A program made the position numbers and the translations under genes. The notes beneath the pieces are model-generated. The model had not been told where the DNA came from and ran no database searches. It saw nothing but the letters and a program-made list of their open reading frames with translations. Below are positions 11,095 to 22,792 of a stretch of DNA of 64,000 nucleotides, piece after piece. The first letter of the stretch is position 1; every line of letters begins with the position of its first letter. The stretch lies in the NCBI RefSeq assembly GCF_018139145.2, contig NC_059477.1:44963721-45027720 (forward strand), written 5' to 3'. This stretch comes from Gymnogyps californianus (taxonomy: Eukaryota > Chordata > Aves > Accipitriformes > Cathartidae).

Positions 11095-11150
11095 CCCCGC
11101 GTCCGTGGGTGGCCCCCCCCCCCCCCCCCCCCCGCCCCGCGTCCGTGGGT

Positions 11151-11205
<55 letters not shown>

Positions 11206-11368
11206 CCCCGCGTCCGTGGGTGGCCCCCCCCCCACCCCCCGCCCCGCGTCCGTGGGTGGCCCCCCCCCCCCCCCCCGCCCCGCGTCCGTGGGTGGCCCCC
11301 CCCCCACCCCCCCGCCCCGCGTCCGTGGGTGGCCCCCCCCCCCCCCCCCCCGCCCCGCGTCCGTGGGT

Positions 11369-11411
<43 letters not shown>

Positions 11412-11658
11412 CCCCGCGTCCGTGGGTGGCCCCCCCCCACCCCCGCCCCGCGTCCGTGGGTGGCCCCCCCCCCCACCCCCCCGCCCCGCGTCCGTGGGTG
11501 GCCCCCCCCCCCCCACCCCCCGCCCCGCGTCCGTGGGTGGCTCCCCCCCCCCCCCCCCGCCCCGCGTCCGTGGGTGGCTCCCCCCCCCACCCCCCCGCCC
11601 CGCGTCCGTGGGTGGCCCCCCCCCCCCCCCCCCCCCCCCCCGCCCCGCGTCCGTGGGT

Positions 11659-11721
<63 letters not shown>

Positions 11722-11737
11722 CCCCGCGTCCGTGGGT

Positions 11738-11791
<54 letters not shown>

Positions 11792-11883
11792 CCCCGCGTC
11801 CGTGGGTGGCCCCCCCCCCCACCCCCCCGCCCCGCGTCCGTGGGTGGCTCCCCCCCCCCCCCCCCCGCCCCGCGTCCGTGGGT

Positions 11884-11924
<41 letters not shown>

Positions 11925-11981
11925 ACCCCCCCGCCCCGCGTCCGTGGGTGGCTCCCCCCCCACCCCCCCGCCCCGCGTCCG
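9386..11981. repeat. C-rich minisatellite, array 2 (main)
   Basis: Roughly 80 tandem copies of a ~26-60-bp unit: core CGCCCCGCGTCCGTGGGTGGC plus a poly-C run that ranges from a few to over 50 C. Core variants are ordered along the array. GCGGGCGGC lies at about 9434-9790, GTGGGCGGC at about 9807-10040, and GTGGGTGGC from about 10050 to the end. The unit has no stop codon in most frames, so proline-rich (+) and glycine-rich (-) frames of ~900 codons run right through; these are not genes. Homopolymer lengths may be inaccurate. Confidence 0.97.
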
Positions 11982-12314
11982 TTTTTGTCTGTATCTACTC
12001 TTATCCAGTTCACTGTCCTTATTTTTTGTGTCATTTGACTGTTCTGTACCCTGTCGCTTTTAAAATTTTGTTTCTATGTCTTTGTTTATTGAGTTTGATG
12101 TTCCTGTTTTTTAATTTCTTCCTTTATTTCCTTAATCTTGTTGCTTTTACAATTTTTTTCCTACGTCTGCTCTTATCTAGTTCCTGTCCCTATTTTTTAA
12201 TTCTTTCTTACCTGTTGGGTACTCTCTCAATTTTTCCATTTTCTTTCTATGTCTCCATTTATTTAGTTTGTTGTCCCTACTTTTTAGTCTTTTTCTCCTT
12301 TGATGACTTCATTT
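11982..12314. repeat. T-rich ~86-bp repeat, short copy
   Basis: About four diverged units of the T-rich repeat, starting directly after the last CGCGTCC of the C-rich array. It matches the end of 889-2870 (compare 12060-12300 with 2440-2680). Confidence 0.85.
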
Positions 12315-13080
12315 TTCATTCTGTAGTTTGCCTAGATGCCCTCCTGAGACTCCAAGGCCCTCGCGGTGTCTCCACGCCTTCTTTTCTTACCCTGCCCCCT
12401 CCCAATTCCTCTCCTCTCTATAACAATGTCTTCCGAGTCCTTTCTCGTACTCCACAGCACTCTCGTAGCGCTTTAGCTCCCTTTTGATTTTATTTTTTTG
12501 TGCTCTTCAGAGCGCTCTTATCTTGCTCTTTGCCATTTAGGATGCCGTCATTCAGCCCCCGGCCCCTGATGACATCTGTACTTTGTGGAAATCCCCTTCA
12601 GAGTTCCTCATTGTTACCTCTGAGGCTTCTTTGGTCTCTCAGGCCCCCTGGCGACTCCTCCGCTCCCTTTGCCGAGCTCTTGTGAGACATCGCCTATGCC
12701 CTAGAGCCCCGTTTTAGCTCGGGAGGATGCTTTGCACCCCCCTCTTCCCCTCAGAACCCCATCCGTTACGCCGGTTGGTCTTTCCGTCCTCTCGTCCGTT
12801 TGGTGCGCCTCCATTCGGTCCCCAGTCCCCTGAAGACGCCCGTACTTTGTTCGATTCCCTTTTGAGCTCGTTGCATCCCCGAGACTTCTTTGGTCTCCCT
12901 GGCCCCTTCGGGATCTCTCTGATCCCCGTGACGATGCCTCTTGTTCTGTCAGAACCTTTTCTGAAGCCACCTTTGTGCTCCACAGCCGTCTTTTTGTTTT
13001 CTGTCTTATAGTATGTTTCTACCTGGTGCCCCAAAGATGTCTATTGTCGGCTCAGATCTCCTCCTGAGTTTTTCAGACAA
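12315..13080. repeat. CT-rich ~280-bp repeat, block 2
   Basis: Matches 5205-5279 joined directly to 5859-6550, with the LTR absent. Sequence near 12395-12410 is the uninterrupted equivalent of the LTR insertion site. The block enters the CT repeat late, so most units present in blocks 1 and 3 are missing. Confidence 0.85.
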
Positions 13081-13764
13081 GGCAATAGCCTTCACCTATT
13101 GCCATTGAAGCATCTCCCATGGTGTTTTTTGTTGTGTTTTGCAATTAATTTTTCTTCTAGCTGTTTAGGTGTTAATTGGGCTGCTTCATACAGTGTCTGA
13201 TACGTTTCTTGTATTTCCATGGTTTTTTGGTGTTTTCTGTTCTTTAGGACTCATCTAGTTCTGTTAAGGGAGTCGCTCAGAGAGACCGCCAAGGTGACTC
13301 TGAATCATCGGCGATTTACCATAAATAATTTGCTTTGCAACCAGAGATATTTTTGGGAAGGGATTCTTACGGGATCTAATTCTGCTTTGTCATTTGGTCC
13401 TATCCAGAAGGCAGTTCTGGTAGAAGTTAGGTAGTATGTATGGTCTTGCTAGAAACGAAGTGTAACCCCATGGCATTTTGGGATTTTTGTAGGAAAGTAA
13501 AGCACGTCATTTTTGATAACTATATTGTTATTGCATTTAACAAATTACTTTCTTACATAACTTAGCAGGGCATCTATATACGCCCCGGAAAAATTAAGTC
13601 TAATTCCCTACCCGGTCACGTTGCTGATGCAGCGTAGATGCAGTTGTAGAAAAAGAGCAGGTATCGTCATTTCCAATAAGGGTCGCTTTCTCCATTCAGT
13701 GTGTTGCATTCCATAAACGGAAGGCAGATGAGAAAACTCCCTGCTGCTCCTCTGGCTGCCTTTA
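13081..13764. other. Conserved inter-block sequence, block 2 copy
   Basis: Near-identical to 6561-7239 over long runs. No gene or mobile element recognised. Confidence 0.65.
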
Positions 13765-13994
13765 TGTCTTCTGGTGGTTCGCCCCTCCCCTTTCCCAGGG
13801 GATTGTGGGAAGGGTGCTGGGCAGGGCCTGGCATATATGAGCCACAGCTGCTCATCAGGGAGCTTGTTCTGCTCCAGGGTTTCTTTGGTGTCAGTGCTTT
13901 GCTGTTCCTTCAGTTGATGGCAGTTTTTTGAGCTGTCTAAACTGTTTGGGCAGGTGTGTTTTGCCATTTAGAGAAGCGGAGGTGTCTATTTGAG
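13765..13994 (+). promoter_or_regulatory. TATA-type promoter-like segment and proposed exon 1, block 2 copy
   Basis: GCCCCTCCCC, then GGCATATATGAGCCACAG with TATA-like core at 13832-13838, then about 130 bases ending TTTGAG before a strong donor, GTAAGA, at 13995. The same order is seen at 32705-32921. The next candidate exon begins at 14277 after TCTCTCTTAACAG. The layout suits a polymerase II first exon; transcription is inferred only. Confidence 0.5.
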
Positions 13995-15831
13995 GTAAGA
14001 GCGTTGGGACCAGTCAAAGTTCAGCAGCATACATAGTAGAAAGTACGCTTGTATGCAGGTGTAGTTGTTTTTTTTTTTTCTCCCCCCTGGTCAGTAGCTT
14101 TGTATTGAGTGTTCAGGGGTGGCAAGATAGTTTAATAGTATGCATTTTTTTTTTTTAATTCTTCTAGGTGCCTTGTGTTTTTCTGGAATTCCTGACTCTA
14201 TTGAAGATGGAACCTTGTTTTCTTCCCTGGTTTTGTTGTATACTGTGTGAGCTGCTGATATTCTCTCTCTTAACAGGACCGATGGTGAGATCGTCTAGCA
14301 GGGCTTAGGGTGAGCATCTTGCATGTGCCTGTGTATGGAGTTTTGGCATTTTTCAAGGAAAGCAGCAGGGACCTAAGGCATAGTGTCTTTCAGGGTATGG
14401 GATGGCTCATCACCTTTCCCGATTGCCCACAGAGAACCGTGTTGTTCCTAGAACCTTTGCAGCTTGTGGCAGGCCCCTCGTAGATTATAAGTATCAGGAC
14501 TTCACTTGTGTTGTGGGCTTGTAGCGGAGCCCAGCATCTGTGGGAAGGTGTAAGATAGGAGGTGGCTGCAGAATGCAGGGTGCGGCTCAGAAGAACAGCT
14601 CCTGAGGAGTGGCCAATGCGGGGGGTTGAGGGGTGCAAATACAGGGCAGGAGCTGTCAGGAAGCAGTGGGGTTCCTTCCCTGACAGTTCAGGAGAGGAGA
14701 AGGGGTTTGTAAAGTTTTGAGACTGGGGGATGGCTGGGAAAGGGAGGAGGGTTCATTGGCCTTTCTCAGATTGGTTTTGCAGTTGGATTTGGATGTTGAT
14801 GAGGTCTGTTCTGTTTTAGTTTCCCCGCAGCTGACGGGAGGTACAACAGAGTCACAAGAGACGCGGCGTAAACCATCTGGGCCTCTGTGTCTCAATATGT
14901 GGGGCTCAATGTCAGATGAGTCTCATCTCGTAAGGCATTAGGTACGTAAAAATATACCCCCCAGAACTCTGAGGTCTCCGCTTCTCCGTGCCTTTTACTT
15001 ACTTCGTTCCCCGACTTAATTTTTGCATCCATCCCGATGTCACAGGCATTGTTACTTAGAAGCACTGACTAGGCATTTATTTCCAGCGCAGGTTTGTGTC
15101 GGTGTCTTCCCTGGAATTTCTTGGAGAAGAGGATGTGTATTTGTGCTTGTAACAATCTGCAGCCAGGGGTCATCTTTTATCACAGTCCCGGGCACGCTAG
15201 CTTTTTCTATTATTCCAGTTTTGCCTTTTTCCTGAAGTGTCCAATGAGGTTTTGCTCTAGTATCAGTCATGGCAGTTATGTTCTCTTGTGCTTAGCACTG
15301 GTTTCTGTAGTCGTAAGGTGTCCATTTTAGATTTTTGAGTCGCCATGTCACGCCATCGTGGCTTTTCCATCGGCCGACCGCTGCCGTTATTCCCTAAGGG
15401 GCTTTGTAGGTAGGGAGGTAGTTTGTGTCGCTTGTTTTCTGTGTGCTGTACCCTATGTTACTCAGGTCTTGATGTTCCCATTGGGTTCTTCTGGGTTAGG
15501 CGAGCGCATTGGTAGCCAGACCGAGGGTCTCGTGTGCCTCAGCCCATCAGCAAAATGCTAACCGAGCGCTTCCTTTCTTGCTTTAGAGGCTCAACGCACA
15601 GATCTGTCTTGTGTGTGTTGTATCTGAGAAATTTACGGACGGTCTTCTCTCGCAGCAGTGATCCAGGATGTGTCGGCATATCTGCTGTCGAGTGGTCTGT
15701 TTTTGGGGAACCCTTTTCTGGGACTGCTTCTCGTTCAAAGAAGTTTCATTTTTATTAACTTCTCATCAGAGTGGATCTTCAGCGACGATGTACTTGGCAG
15801 CAGAAGTCACCAGCAGCAAGACTTTTCACTC

Positions 15832-15837
<6 letters not shown>
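13995..15837 (+). other. Block 2 downstream segment
   Basis: Parallels 32922-34650. It includes a ~32-base exon-like piece at 14277-14308 (AACAG before, GTGAGC after). Near 15550-15640 it matches the start of the ~2-kb array (ACCGAGCGCTTCCTTTCTTGC, then CACAGATCTGTCTTG). The copy ends near 15700, where it diverges, and it never reaches the exon-like monomers. No coding gene recognised. Confidence 0.6.

Positions 15838-15865
<28 letters not shown>
15838..15865 (+). repeat. Poly-A tract (28 A)
   Basis: An uninterrupted run of A at the point where block 2 sequence ends and unrelated sequence begins. It could be the tail of a retroposed insert or a simple repeat. No flanking duplication was found. 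Confidence 0.85.
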
Positions 15866-15866
<1 letters not shown>

Positions 15867-16188
15867 AAAACTTACTTCCTTCCAGAGACCCAAGCACAAC
15901 ATGTCTTCCAAAAGTCGATGGCATTGCTGGTCTTTGGGTTCTCAGTTGTAACAGTTGAGATATCATAAAAACATGTTCCTTTCCATGCTTCAGTACAGCC
16001 AAGAGCATTAGCAAATCTGCCAGTCCTTTTTGGTAGCCTTATGTATTGCAGCACTGGAGATTTGATTTTTTTTTTTTCTTTTTCAGAAGATCCCCTATAT
16101 GGTTTTACTTGTACCTCGCTGGTTTTTCTGTCATAAATGAAACTTTAAAAAAAGTTAAATTGTATAACTTGCAAATTGACTTGCATTA
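15866..16188. other. Segment duplicated near 23020-23140
   Basis: The part around 15880-15990 (GATGGCAT.GCTG, CTTTGGGTTCTCAGTTGTA, then CATAAAAA.ATGTT) recurs at 23030-23135 in the same orientation, about 85-90% alike by eye. Both copies follow a homopolymer-rich tract. No gene recognised. Confidence 0.6.
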
Positions 16189-17197
16189 TTTGAACTGTAA
16201 CTGCCAAATAGCTATAGCATCTAATTTATTAGGTGTACTTAAGCAGTTAGGTATTTTGTCTAAATCTTGAAAAAGACGGGCAACTGACTGTTATGGGTTT
16301 TTTTTTCCTGATATTTTGATGGAGTGCTCTGAAGTCCTTTATTTCTGTCTCGCTTTCAATGGTGCATTTCCCTGGCAGTTCAGTAGCCTCTCTCTTGGGC
16401 ACTGCAGCTGGCCAGATGTCCATCCTAATCATGTAACACAGAAAAACCCCTAGTCAACTTATAGCTGTGTATTTTGGAGACAGGTAATTTAATGGTATCA
16501 ATTCACAGCTATGCAAGTTAAACTAATGCAACAGGAAAATCAAATGCTTTTATCGTATAGGTATTGTTATTGGATGTATATAAACACGTGCACGCCTTTT
16601 TAGTATAAAGTGAATTAGTGAGATTTATTCTTTGTTTTTTATTTTACTCTTTAAAGTTTTATGCTTCACTTCCAATTTTGTTGACCCGGCAAGCCAGACG
16701 TGTTATTTTAATAGGCTGAAATACAGTTTGGGATTTTTGTTTTTCAGATGCGGTGGTGTAAGCATCTCGTGATGCTCGATAGATTCCCCCCCCAGCCCAG
16801 CTTTGCCTGCCGGTGGCTAAGAAGACTCACCGTAAGGGGCCGGCCCTGTGCCTGGAGGCTCCTGGCTCTGTCTGCAGCGGGTGCCCCGCAGGTGCGCAGC
16901 AAGGGCTGTGTTGGGGGGGAGAGTCCGGGGCCGAGAGGGACCGGGGGCGTTTGTTGCCCTGGGGAGCCCCTCCCAGCGTGGGAACGGAGGCGGGGGGAAC
17001 GGAGGGGGAACCATTGCAGAGCAGAGCCGGAGCAAGAGGCGTGGCACCATCCTCTGGCACACCGCCCCCCGCCCCTTCTCCCGGGGGGGGCAGTTGCCAG
17101 CCGACAAGAGAGGGGCTGGGGGAGGTGCAACTGTTCGGGGGGACCACCCCCCCAAAGCATGTCCCCCCCGGCCCCCGCCTCCGTGGGTGGCTCCTGC
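16189..17197. repeat. Segmental duplicate P (~1 kb)
   Basis: Nearly identical to 21740-22755 (copy Q) apart from small indels and scattered substitutions. The left half is AT-rich; the right half, from the splice-like TTTTTGTTTTTCAG at about 16747, is GC-rich. A minus-strand frame of about 60 codons at 16247-16432 is preserved in Q with one residue change, but that is expected from a recent copy and I recognise no protein. The homology ends where each copy enters a different C-rich minisatellite. Confidence 0.9.
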
Positions 17198-17560
17198 CCC
17201 AGCCCCCGCCTCCGTGGGGGGCACCCGCCCCCGTGTCCGTGGGTGGCCACCCCTATGTCTGGAGGCTCCTGGCTCTCTCTGCAGCGGGTGCCCCGCAGGT
17301 GCGGCAGCAAGGGCTGTGTTGGGGGGGAGAGTCCGGGGCCGAGAGGGACAGGGGACGTCTGTTGCCCTGGGGAGCCCCTCCCAGCGTGGGAACGGAGGGG
17401 AAACATCCCAGAGCAGAGCCTGAGCAAGGGATGTGGCGCCATCCCCTGTCACGCTCCCCTTTGCCCCCCCCCCGCCCCGTGGGCCGGTTGCCAGCCTGCA
17501 GGACAGGGGCTGGGGAGGCTGCAGCTGTTTGGGGGGAGCACTCCCCCTTTAGCTTCCTAG
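16849..17560. repeat. Tandem pair of a GC-rich ~300-bp segment
   Basis: 16849-17155 is repeated at 17256-17555: both start TGGAGGCTCCTGGCTCTCT-like, then GCAGCGGGTGCCCCGCAG, then GGGGAGCCCCTCCCAGCGTGGG. Only the first copy is present in the Q duplicate, so the tandem event came after the P/Q split or was lost in Q. Confidence 0.85.
17164..17255. repeat. Short seed-like minisatellite, three units without long poly-C
   Basis: Three copies of CCCGCCTCCGTGGGTGGC-like units about 30 bp apart, with CTCCTGCCCCAG spacers instead of long C runs. The core resembles the CGTCCGTGGGTGGC core of the large arrays, so this may be an unexpanded relative. Confidence 0.7.
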
Positions 17561-18100
17561 CAGAGCCACCCTTTTGGGGTGTGTGTATACATATGTCAAT
17601 GACAGTCTTAAAGTAACGAGCTGCTGGTTGGGGCTGTTTCCCTCATTTTGTGCCTTTTTTGGGAGTGAATAAAAAGGGGAGGATTGGGGAGGTGTGGGGA
17701 GGTGATGATGTCATTTGGGGCAGCGGTGTCAGCGGGGGGGGCAATGATGTGGCAGAGGAGCAGGTGAGTGGTGGATGGGGGTGGGTCACAGCCCCAAAAT
17801 GCCTGAGAATTGATGGATGGGGGGTTTAAAAAACAATAAAAACTGTAAATATGGGTGTGAGGTGTTTGAAATAGAGAAAAAGATCTCAGTTTTATAGATA
17901 TTGAAAAATAATATTGTTTTATATATATAAAAAAAGGATTTCAAAATAAAAACCTCTATCTACTGTATCATATAAAGGATTATAGAATATAAAAAAAATT
18001 CTAACTAGAGATATATATGTAGGGGTTTAAAATAGAAAAATAACTCGTGTGTATATAAATTAAAAAATAAAGGGCTTAAAAGATATATTTTATATACGAA
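17561..18100. other. AT-rich sequence, no gene seen
   Basis: G-rich start, an AATAAA at about 17668, then A/T-rich sequence with ATATATA runs. No reading frame or known element recognised. Confidence 0.6.
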
Positions 18101-18480
18101 GGAATTTAAAATAGAAGTCTGACTAGGTAGAGCTATCTACACTACACTATGTAACACTTAGTAAGTCTAAGCGGAGATGTCTGAAAAGATGCTAAAGTGT
18201 CGAAATATCTAATAGGTCTAAAGATAAACAGTCTAAATAGATGGTCTGTATGCTTAAGGGAAATAGGTAAGTGTAAACAGAGATAATACATAAGTCTAAA
18301 TAGATATTCTATATACTAAGTGGAAATAGAGATACGTGAAAGTAGAGATTATATGTCTATGTCCAATAGACATTCTATATAAGTGGAAATAGAGATATGT
18401 GTAAATAGAGATAGTATGTCTATGCCGAAATAGATATATTCTACATAATATGTGGAAATAGATACATGTGCAAATATGTA
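18101..18480. repeat. AT-rich degenerate tandem repeat, ~62-bp unit
   Basis: Three clear copies from about 18290 to 18480 of a unit containing AAGTGGAAATAGAGATA, GTAGAGAT, TATGTCTATG and ATAGACATTCTATA. Older copies can be traced back to about 18150. Short minus-strand frames over it are composition effects. Confidence 0.75.
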
Positions 18481-18589
18481 TCCTTCTCAATAGCTATTCC
18501 AGCTTATGTGTTGCAGGTCATCCCAGGTGAGTTCTCTGCTACGGATTATCCCAGGTGGACCCCGTGGTGCAGGTCATCCCCATGCATGT

Positions 18590-18656
18590 GTGTCGTGGGT
18601 GGCCCCCCTCGCCCCCCCCCCCCCCGCCGCCGCGCGTCCGTGGGTGGCCCCCCTCG

Positions 18657-18694
<38 letters not shown>

Positions 18695-18724
18695 CCGCCG
18701 CGCGTCCGTGGGTGGCCCCCCTCG

Positions 18725-18757
<33 letters not shown>

Positions 18758-20505
18758 CCGCCGCGCGTCCGTGGGTGGCCCCCCTCCCCCCCCCCCCCGC
18801 CGCGCGTCCGTGGTGGCCCCCCCCCCCCCCCCCCGCCGCCGCGCGTCCGTGGGTGGCCCCCTCGCCCCCCCCCCGCCGCCGCGCGTCCGTGGGTGGCCCC
18901 CCTCGCCCCCCCCCGCCGCCGCGCGTCCGTGGGTGGCCCCCTCGCCCCCCCCCGCCGCCGCGCGTCCGTGGGTGGCCCCCTCGCCCCCCCCCGCCGCCGC
19001 GCGTCCGTGGGTGGCCCCCTCGCCCCCCCGCCGCCGCGCGTCCGTGGGTGGCCCCCTCGCCCCCCCCCGCCGCCGCGCGTCCGTGGGTGGCCCCCTCGCC
19101 CCCCCCCCGCCCCGCGTCCGTGGGTGGCCCCCCGCCCCGCGTCCGTGGGTGGCCCCCCCGCCCCGCGTCCGTGGGTGGGCCGGCCCCCCGCCCCCGCCCC
19201 GCGTCCGTGGGTGGGCCCCCCCCCCGCCCGCCGCGTCCGTGGGTGGGCCCCCCCGCCCGCCCCCCCGCCCCGCGTCCGTGGGTGGCCCCCCCCCACCCCC
19301 CCGCCCCGCGTCCGTGGGTGGCCCCCCCCCACCCCCCCGCCCCGCGTCCGTGGGTGGCCCCCCCCCCCCCCCCGCCCCGCGTCCGTGGGTGGCCCCCCCC
19401 CCCCCCCCCCGCCCCGCGTCCGTGGGTGGCCCCCCCCCCCCCCCCCCGCCCCGCGTCCGTGGGTGGCCCCCCCCCCCCCCCCCCGCCCCGCGTCCGTGGG
19501 TGGCCCCCCCCCCCCCCCCCCCGCCCCGCGTCCGTGGGTGGCCCCCCCCCCCCCCCCGCCCCGCGTCCGTGGGTGGCCCCCCCCCCCCCCCCCCGCCCCG
19601 CGTCCGTGGGTGGCCCCCCCCCCCCCCCCCCCGCCCCGCGTCCGTGGGTGGCCCCCCCCCCCCCCCCCGCCCCGCGTCCGTGGGTGGCCCCCCCCCCCCC
19701 CCCGCCCCGCGTCCGTGGGTGGCCCCCCCCCCCCCCCCCGCCCCGCGTCCGTGGGTGGCCCCCCCCCCCCCCCCCCCGCCCCGCGTCCGTGGGTGGCCCC
19801 CCCCCCCCCCCCCGCCCCGCGTCCGTGGGTGGCCCCCCCCCCCCCCCCCGCCCCGCGTCCGTGGGTGGCCCCCCCCCCCCCCCGCCCCGCGTCCGTGGGT
19901 GGCCCCCCCCACCCCCCGCCCCGCGTCCGTGGGTGGCCCCCCCCCCCCCCCGCCCGCGTCCGTGGGTGGCCCCCCCCACCCCCGCCCCGCGGTCCGTGGG
20001 TGGCCCCCCCCCACCCCCCGCCCCGCGTCCGTGGGTGGCCCCCACCCCCCCCCGCGTCCGTGGGTGGCCCCCCACCCCCCCGCCCCGCGTCCGTGGGTGG
20101 CCCCCCGCCCCCCCGCCCCGCGTCCGTGGGTGGCCCCCCACCCCCCGCCCGCGTCCGTGGGTGGCCCCCCCCCCACCCCCCCGCCCCGCGTCCGTGGGTG
20201 GCCCCCCCCACCCCCCGCCCCGCGTCCGTGGGTGGCCCCCCCCCCCCCCCGCCGCGCGTCCGTGGGTGGCCCCCCCCCCACCCCCCGCCCCGCGTCCGTG
20301 GTGGCCCCCCCCCACCCCCCCGCCCCGCGTCCGTGGGTGGCCCCCCCCCACCCCCCCGCCCCGTGCGTCCGTGGTGGCCCCCCACCCCCCCGCCCCGCGT
20401 CCGTGGGTGGCCCCCCCCAGCCCCCGCCCCGCGTCCGTGGGTGGGCCCCCCCCCCCCCCGCCCCGCGTCCGTGGGTGGGCCCCCCTCGCCCCCCCCCCGC
20501 CCCCT
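18590..20505. repeat. C-rich minisatellite, array 3, two-part
   Basis: Left part (to about 19090): the core is preceded by GCCGCCGCGCGTCCG and followed by GGTGGCCCCCTCGCC. Right part: the standard CGCCCCGCGTCCGTGGGTGGC plus poly-C unit, as in arrays 1 and 2. Towards the right edge the units become irregular, including GGGTGGGCC and CCGTGGTGG forms. About 60 units in all. Confidence 0.95.
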
Positions 20506-21516
20506 GCCCCGTGGCTGTGGCTGCTGGGGCACGCCTGCCTGAGAGTGCCGACGAGCTGCAAGGATGTTTCCAACCGACAGGCTGATGGCCAGTTGGAGCC
20601 CGGTCCCGGGGATTGTTTCTGAGAGCTGGTGGAGAGGAAGCAGGAAGAGGGGCAGGAGATGGATGCCCCCACCCCTCGGGGGACCTGGAGGCCTTCCCAC
20701 CCCCTGGAAGAGGTGCTGGGTGCCTCCCCAGCTCAACAAAACTCCTCCAGCCCCGCTCACCCCATGCAGCTGCCCCCAGCTCCAGCACCTCTCCTGAAGC
20801 CTGGCCCATAGCCACAGGCTGCTCCCAAACCCGGTCCTCATGGCAGCAAGCTGCCCCTCCAATAGGCTTTATTCTCCATCAATGCAGGTGCTTTTAGCAT
20901 CAGTCCGGGGAAAGAGCGCTGCCTCCAGAAGCTCCTGCGGAAGGAGGGGTTCCTGCCTGAGGAGAGCTACAGTCACCCCTGTGGATAACAATTGCTTGCT
21001 CTTTCCCTCTCCCAGAGGCAGCGCTGAGGACTCGGTTGTGGGTTCCTCCCCGGGGATGTTGTGGACTGCATCTGGCTCAGGTTTGGGTGGGTTGCCTTTG
21101 GCCTCGTTCTCCGAGCGGCATGGGCGAAAAGGGACAGCTGGAGCGCTTACTGGCTGTGGACAGGAGCTGCTGGGGCTGAAGCTGGAGAGGCCAGAAAAAG
21201 GAAAGCAGCTGAAGAATAAAATAAAGGGGATCCAGCCAGCAGCAGCCTCCAGCTGCAGACAGGAGACAGCCTGCCTCTCCGGGTGAGGAAGCATCCCTCT
21301 CAGTATAGTCCTCAGCAGATCTGATCACCAGTGTGCACTGCAGGGTCTATATGTGCAACCAAAAGCACACTACAGCCGTGTAGTGTGTGCTCGTGTGAGG
21401 CTATGTATCTGGGAAGCCTCATACTGTAAGAGCTGTAAAGACACCAATCTAGTCTTTTGGGTGGATGACAGTCAAGTGACTGGAGCTAGAGAGGAGGAAA
21501 GGGGCGGGAGGGCAGC
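20506..21516. other. GC-rich unique sequence, no gene recognised
   Basis: About 1 kb without tandem structure. Contains an AATAAAATAAAGGGG at about 21215. Short frames on both strands have no recognisable domain. The phrase CTGGCTGTGGACAGGAGC near 21147 recurs near 25625, and the right edge (GAGGAAAGGGGC...GACACAT) resembles 26060-26088, so it seems distantly related to 25561-26088. Confidence 0.55.
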
Positions 21517-21542
21517 AAGGAGAGAGAGAGAGAGAGAAAGAC
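21517..21542. repeat. GA-rich microsatellite
   Basis: AGGAGAGAGAGAGAGAGAAA, just left of the apparent empty equivalent of the LTR insertion at 26089. Confidence 0.8.
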
Positions 21543-21739
21543 ACATCCAAACTGTCAAATTCTCCTAGCAGCTCTGACAGCGGGAGCTGTGGTGAGTCCT
21601 GGATCCTTGGGGCCATGTTGCCCCTCTTCTGCATCCCAGTCCCTCCCTGCCTCCCCCTCCGCCCCCCCTTTCTCTTTATATTATTGCCTGCCGTCATTTT
21701 TTTTGCTTCCTTGCACCTCTCCCTCTCTCGTTCTCCAAG

Positions 21740-22754
21740 TTTGAACTGTAACTGCCAAATAGCTATAGCATGTAATTTAGGTGTACTTAAGCAGTTAGGT
21801 ATTTTGTCTAAATCTTGAAAAAGACGGGCAACTGACTGTTATGGGGGTTTTTTTCCTGATATTTTGATGGAGTGCTCTGAAGTCCTTTATTTCTGTCTCG
21901 CTTTCAATGGTGCATTTCCCTGGCAGTTCAGTAGCCTCTCTCTTGGGCACTGCAGCTGGCCAGATGTCCATCCTAATCATGTAACACAGAAAAACCCCTA
22001 GTCAACTTATAGCTGTGTATTTTGGAGACAGATAATTTAATGGTATCAATTCACAGCTATGCAAGTTAAACTAATGCAACAGGAAAATCAAATGCTTTTA
22101 TCGTATAGGTATTGTTATTGGATGTATATAAACACGTGCACGCCTTTTTAGTATAAAGTGAATTAGTGAGATTTATTCTTTGTTTTTTATTTTACTCTTT
22201 AAAGTTTTATGCTTCACCTCCGATTTTGTTGACCCGGCAAGCCAGACGTGTTATTTTAATAGGCTGAAATACAGTTTGGGATTTTTGTTTTTCAGATGCG
22301 GTGGTGTAAGCATCTCGCGATGCTCGATAGATTCCCCCCCCAGCCCAGCTTTGCCTGCCGGTGGCTAAGAAGACTCGCCGTAAGGGGCCGGCCCTGTGCC
22401 TGGAGGCTCCTGGCTCTGTCTGCAGCGGGTGCCCCGCAGGTGCGCAGCAAGGGCTGTGTTGGGGGGAGAGTCCGAGGCCGAGAGGGACCGGGGGCGTTTG
22501 TTGCCCTGGGGAGCCCCTCCCAGCGTGGGAACGGAGGGGGGGGGGGGGGGAACGGAGGGGGAACCATTGCAGAGCAGAGCCGGAGCAAGAGGCGTGGCAC
22601 CATCCTCTGGCACACCGCCCCCCGCCCCTTCTCCCGGGGGGGGCAGTTGCCAGCCGACAAGAGAGGGGCTGGGGGAGGTGCAACTGTTCGGGGGGACCAC
22701 CCCCCCAAAGCACGTCCCCCCCGGCCCCCGCCTCCGTGGATGGCTCTCGCCCCG

Positions 22755-22755
<1 letters not shown>
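21740..22755. repeat. Segmental duplicate Q (~1 kb)
   Basis: Copy of 16189-17197. Differences include a 3-base loss in the ATTTATTAGG region, single substitutions, and an expanded G run near 22540. It ends at 22755 in a poly-C run that leads into an array different from the one following P. Confidence 0.9.

Positions 22756-22792
<37 letters not shown>

Noticed and set aside
9231..12487. Several ~900-codon frames on both strands (proline/arginine-rich on +, glycine-rich on -)
   Set aside because: They follow the C-rich minisatellite, which lacks stop codons in most frames on both strands. They end as soon as the repeat ends, and shift frame freely with C-run length.
16247..16432. 61-codon minus-strand frame preserved at 21795-21980
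   Set aside because: Preservation is explained by recent duplication (P/Q). I could not match it to a known protein, so it is not called as a gene.
18466..20862. ~700-codon frames on both strands
   Set aside because: Same cause: C-rich array 3.
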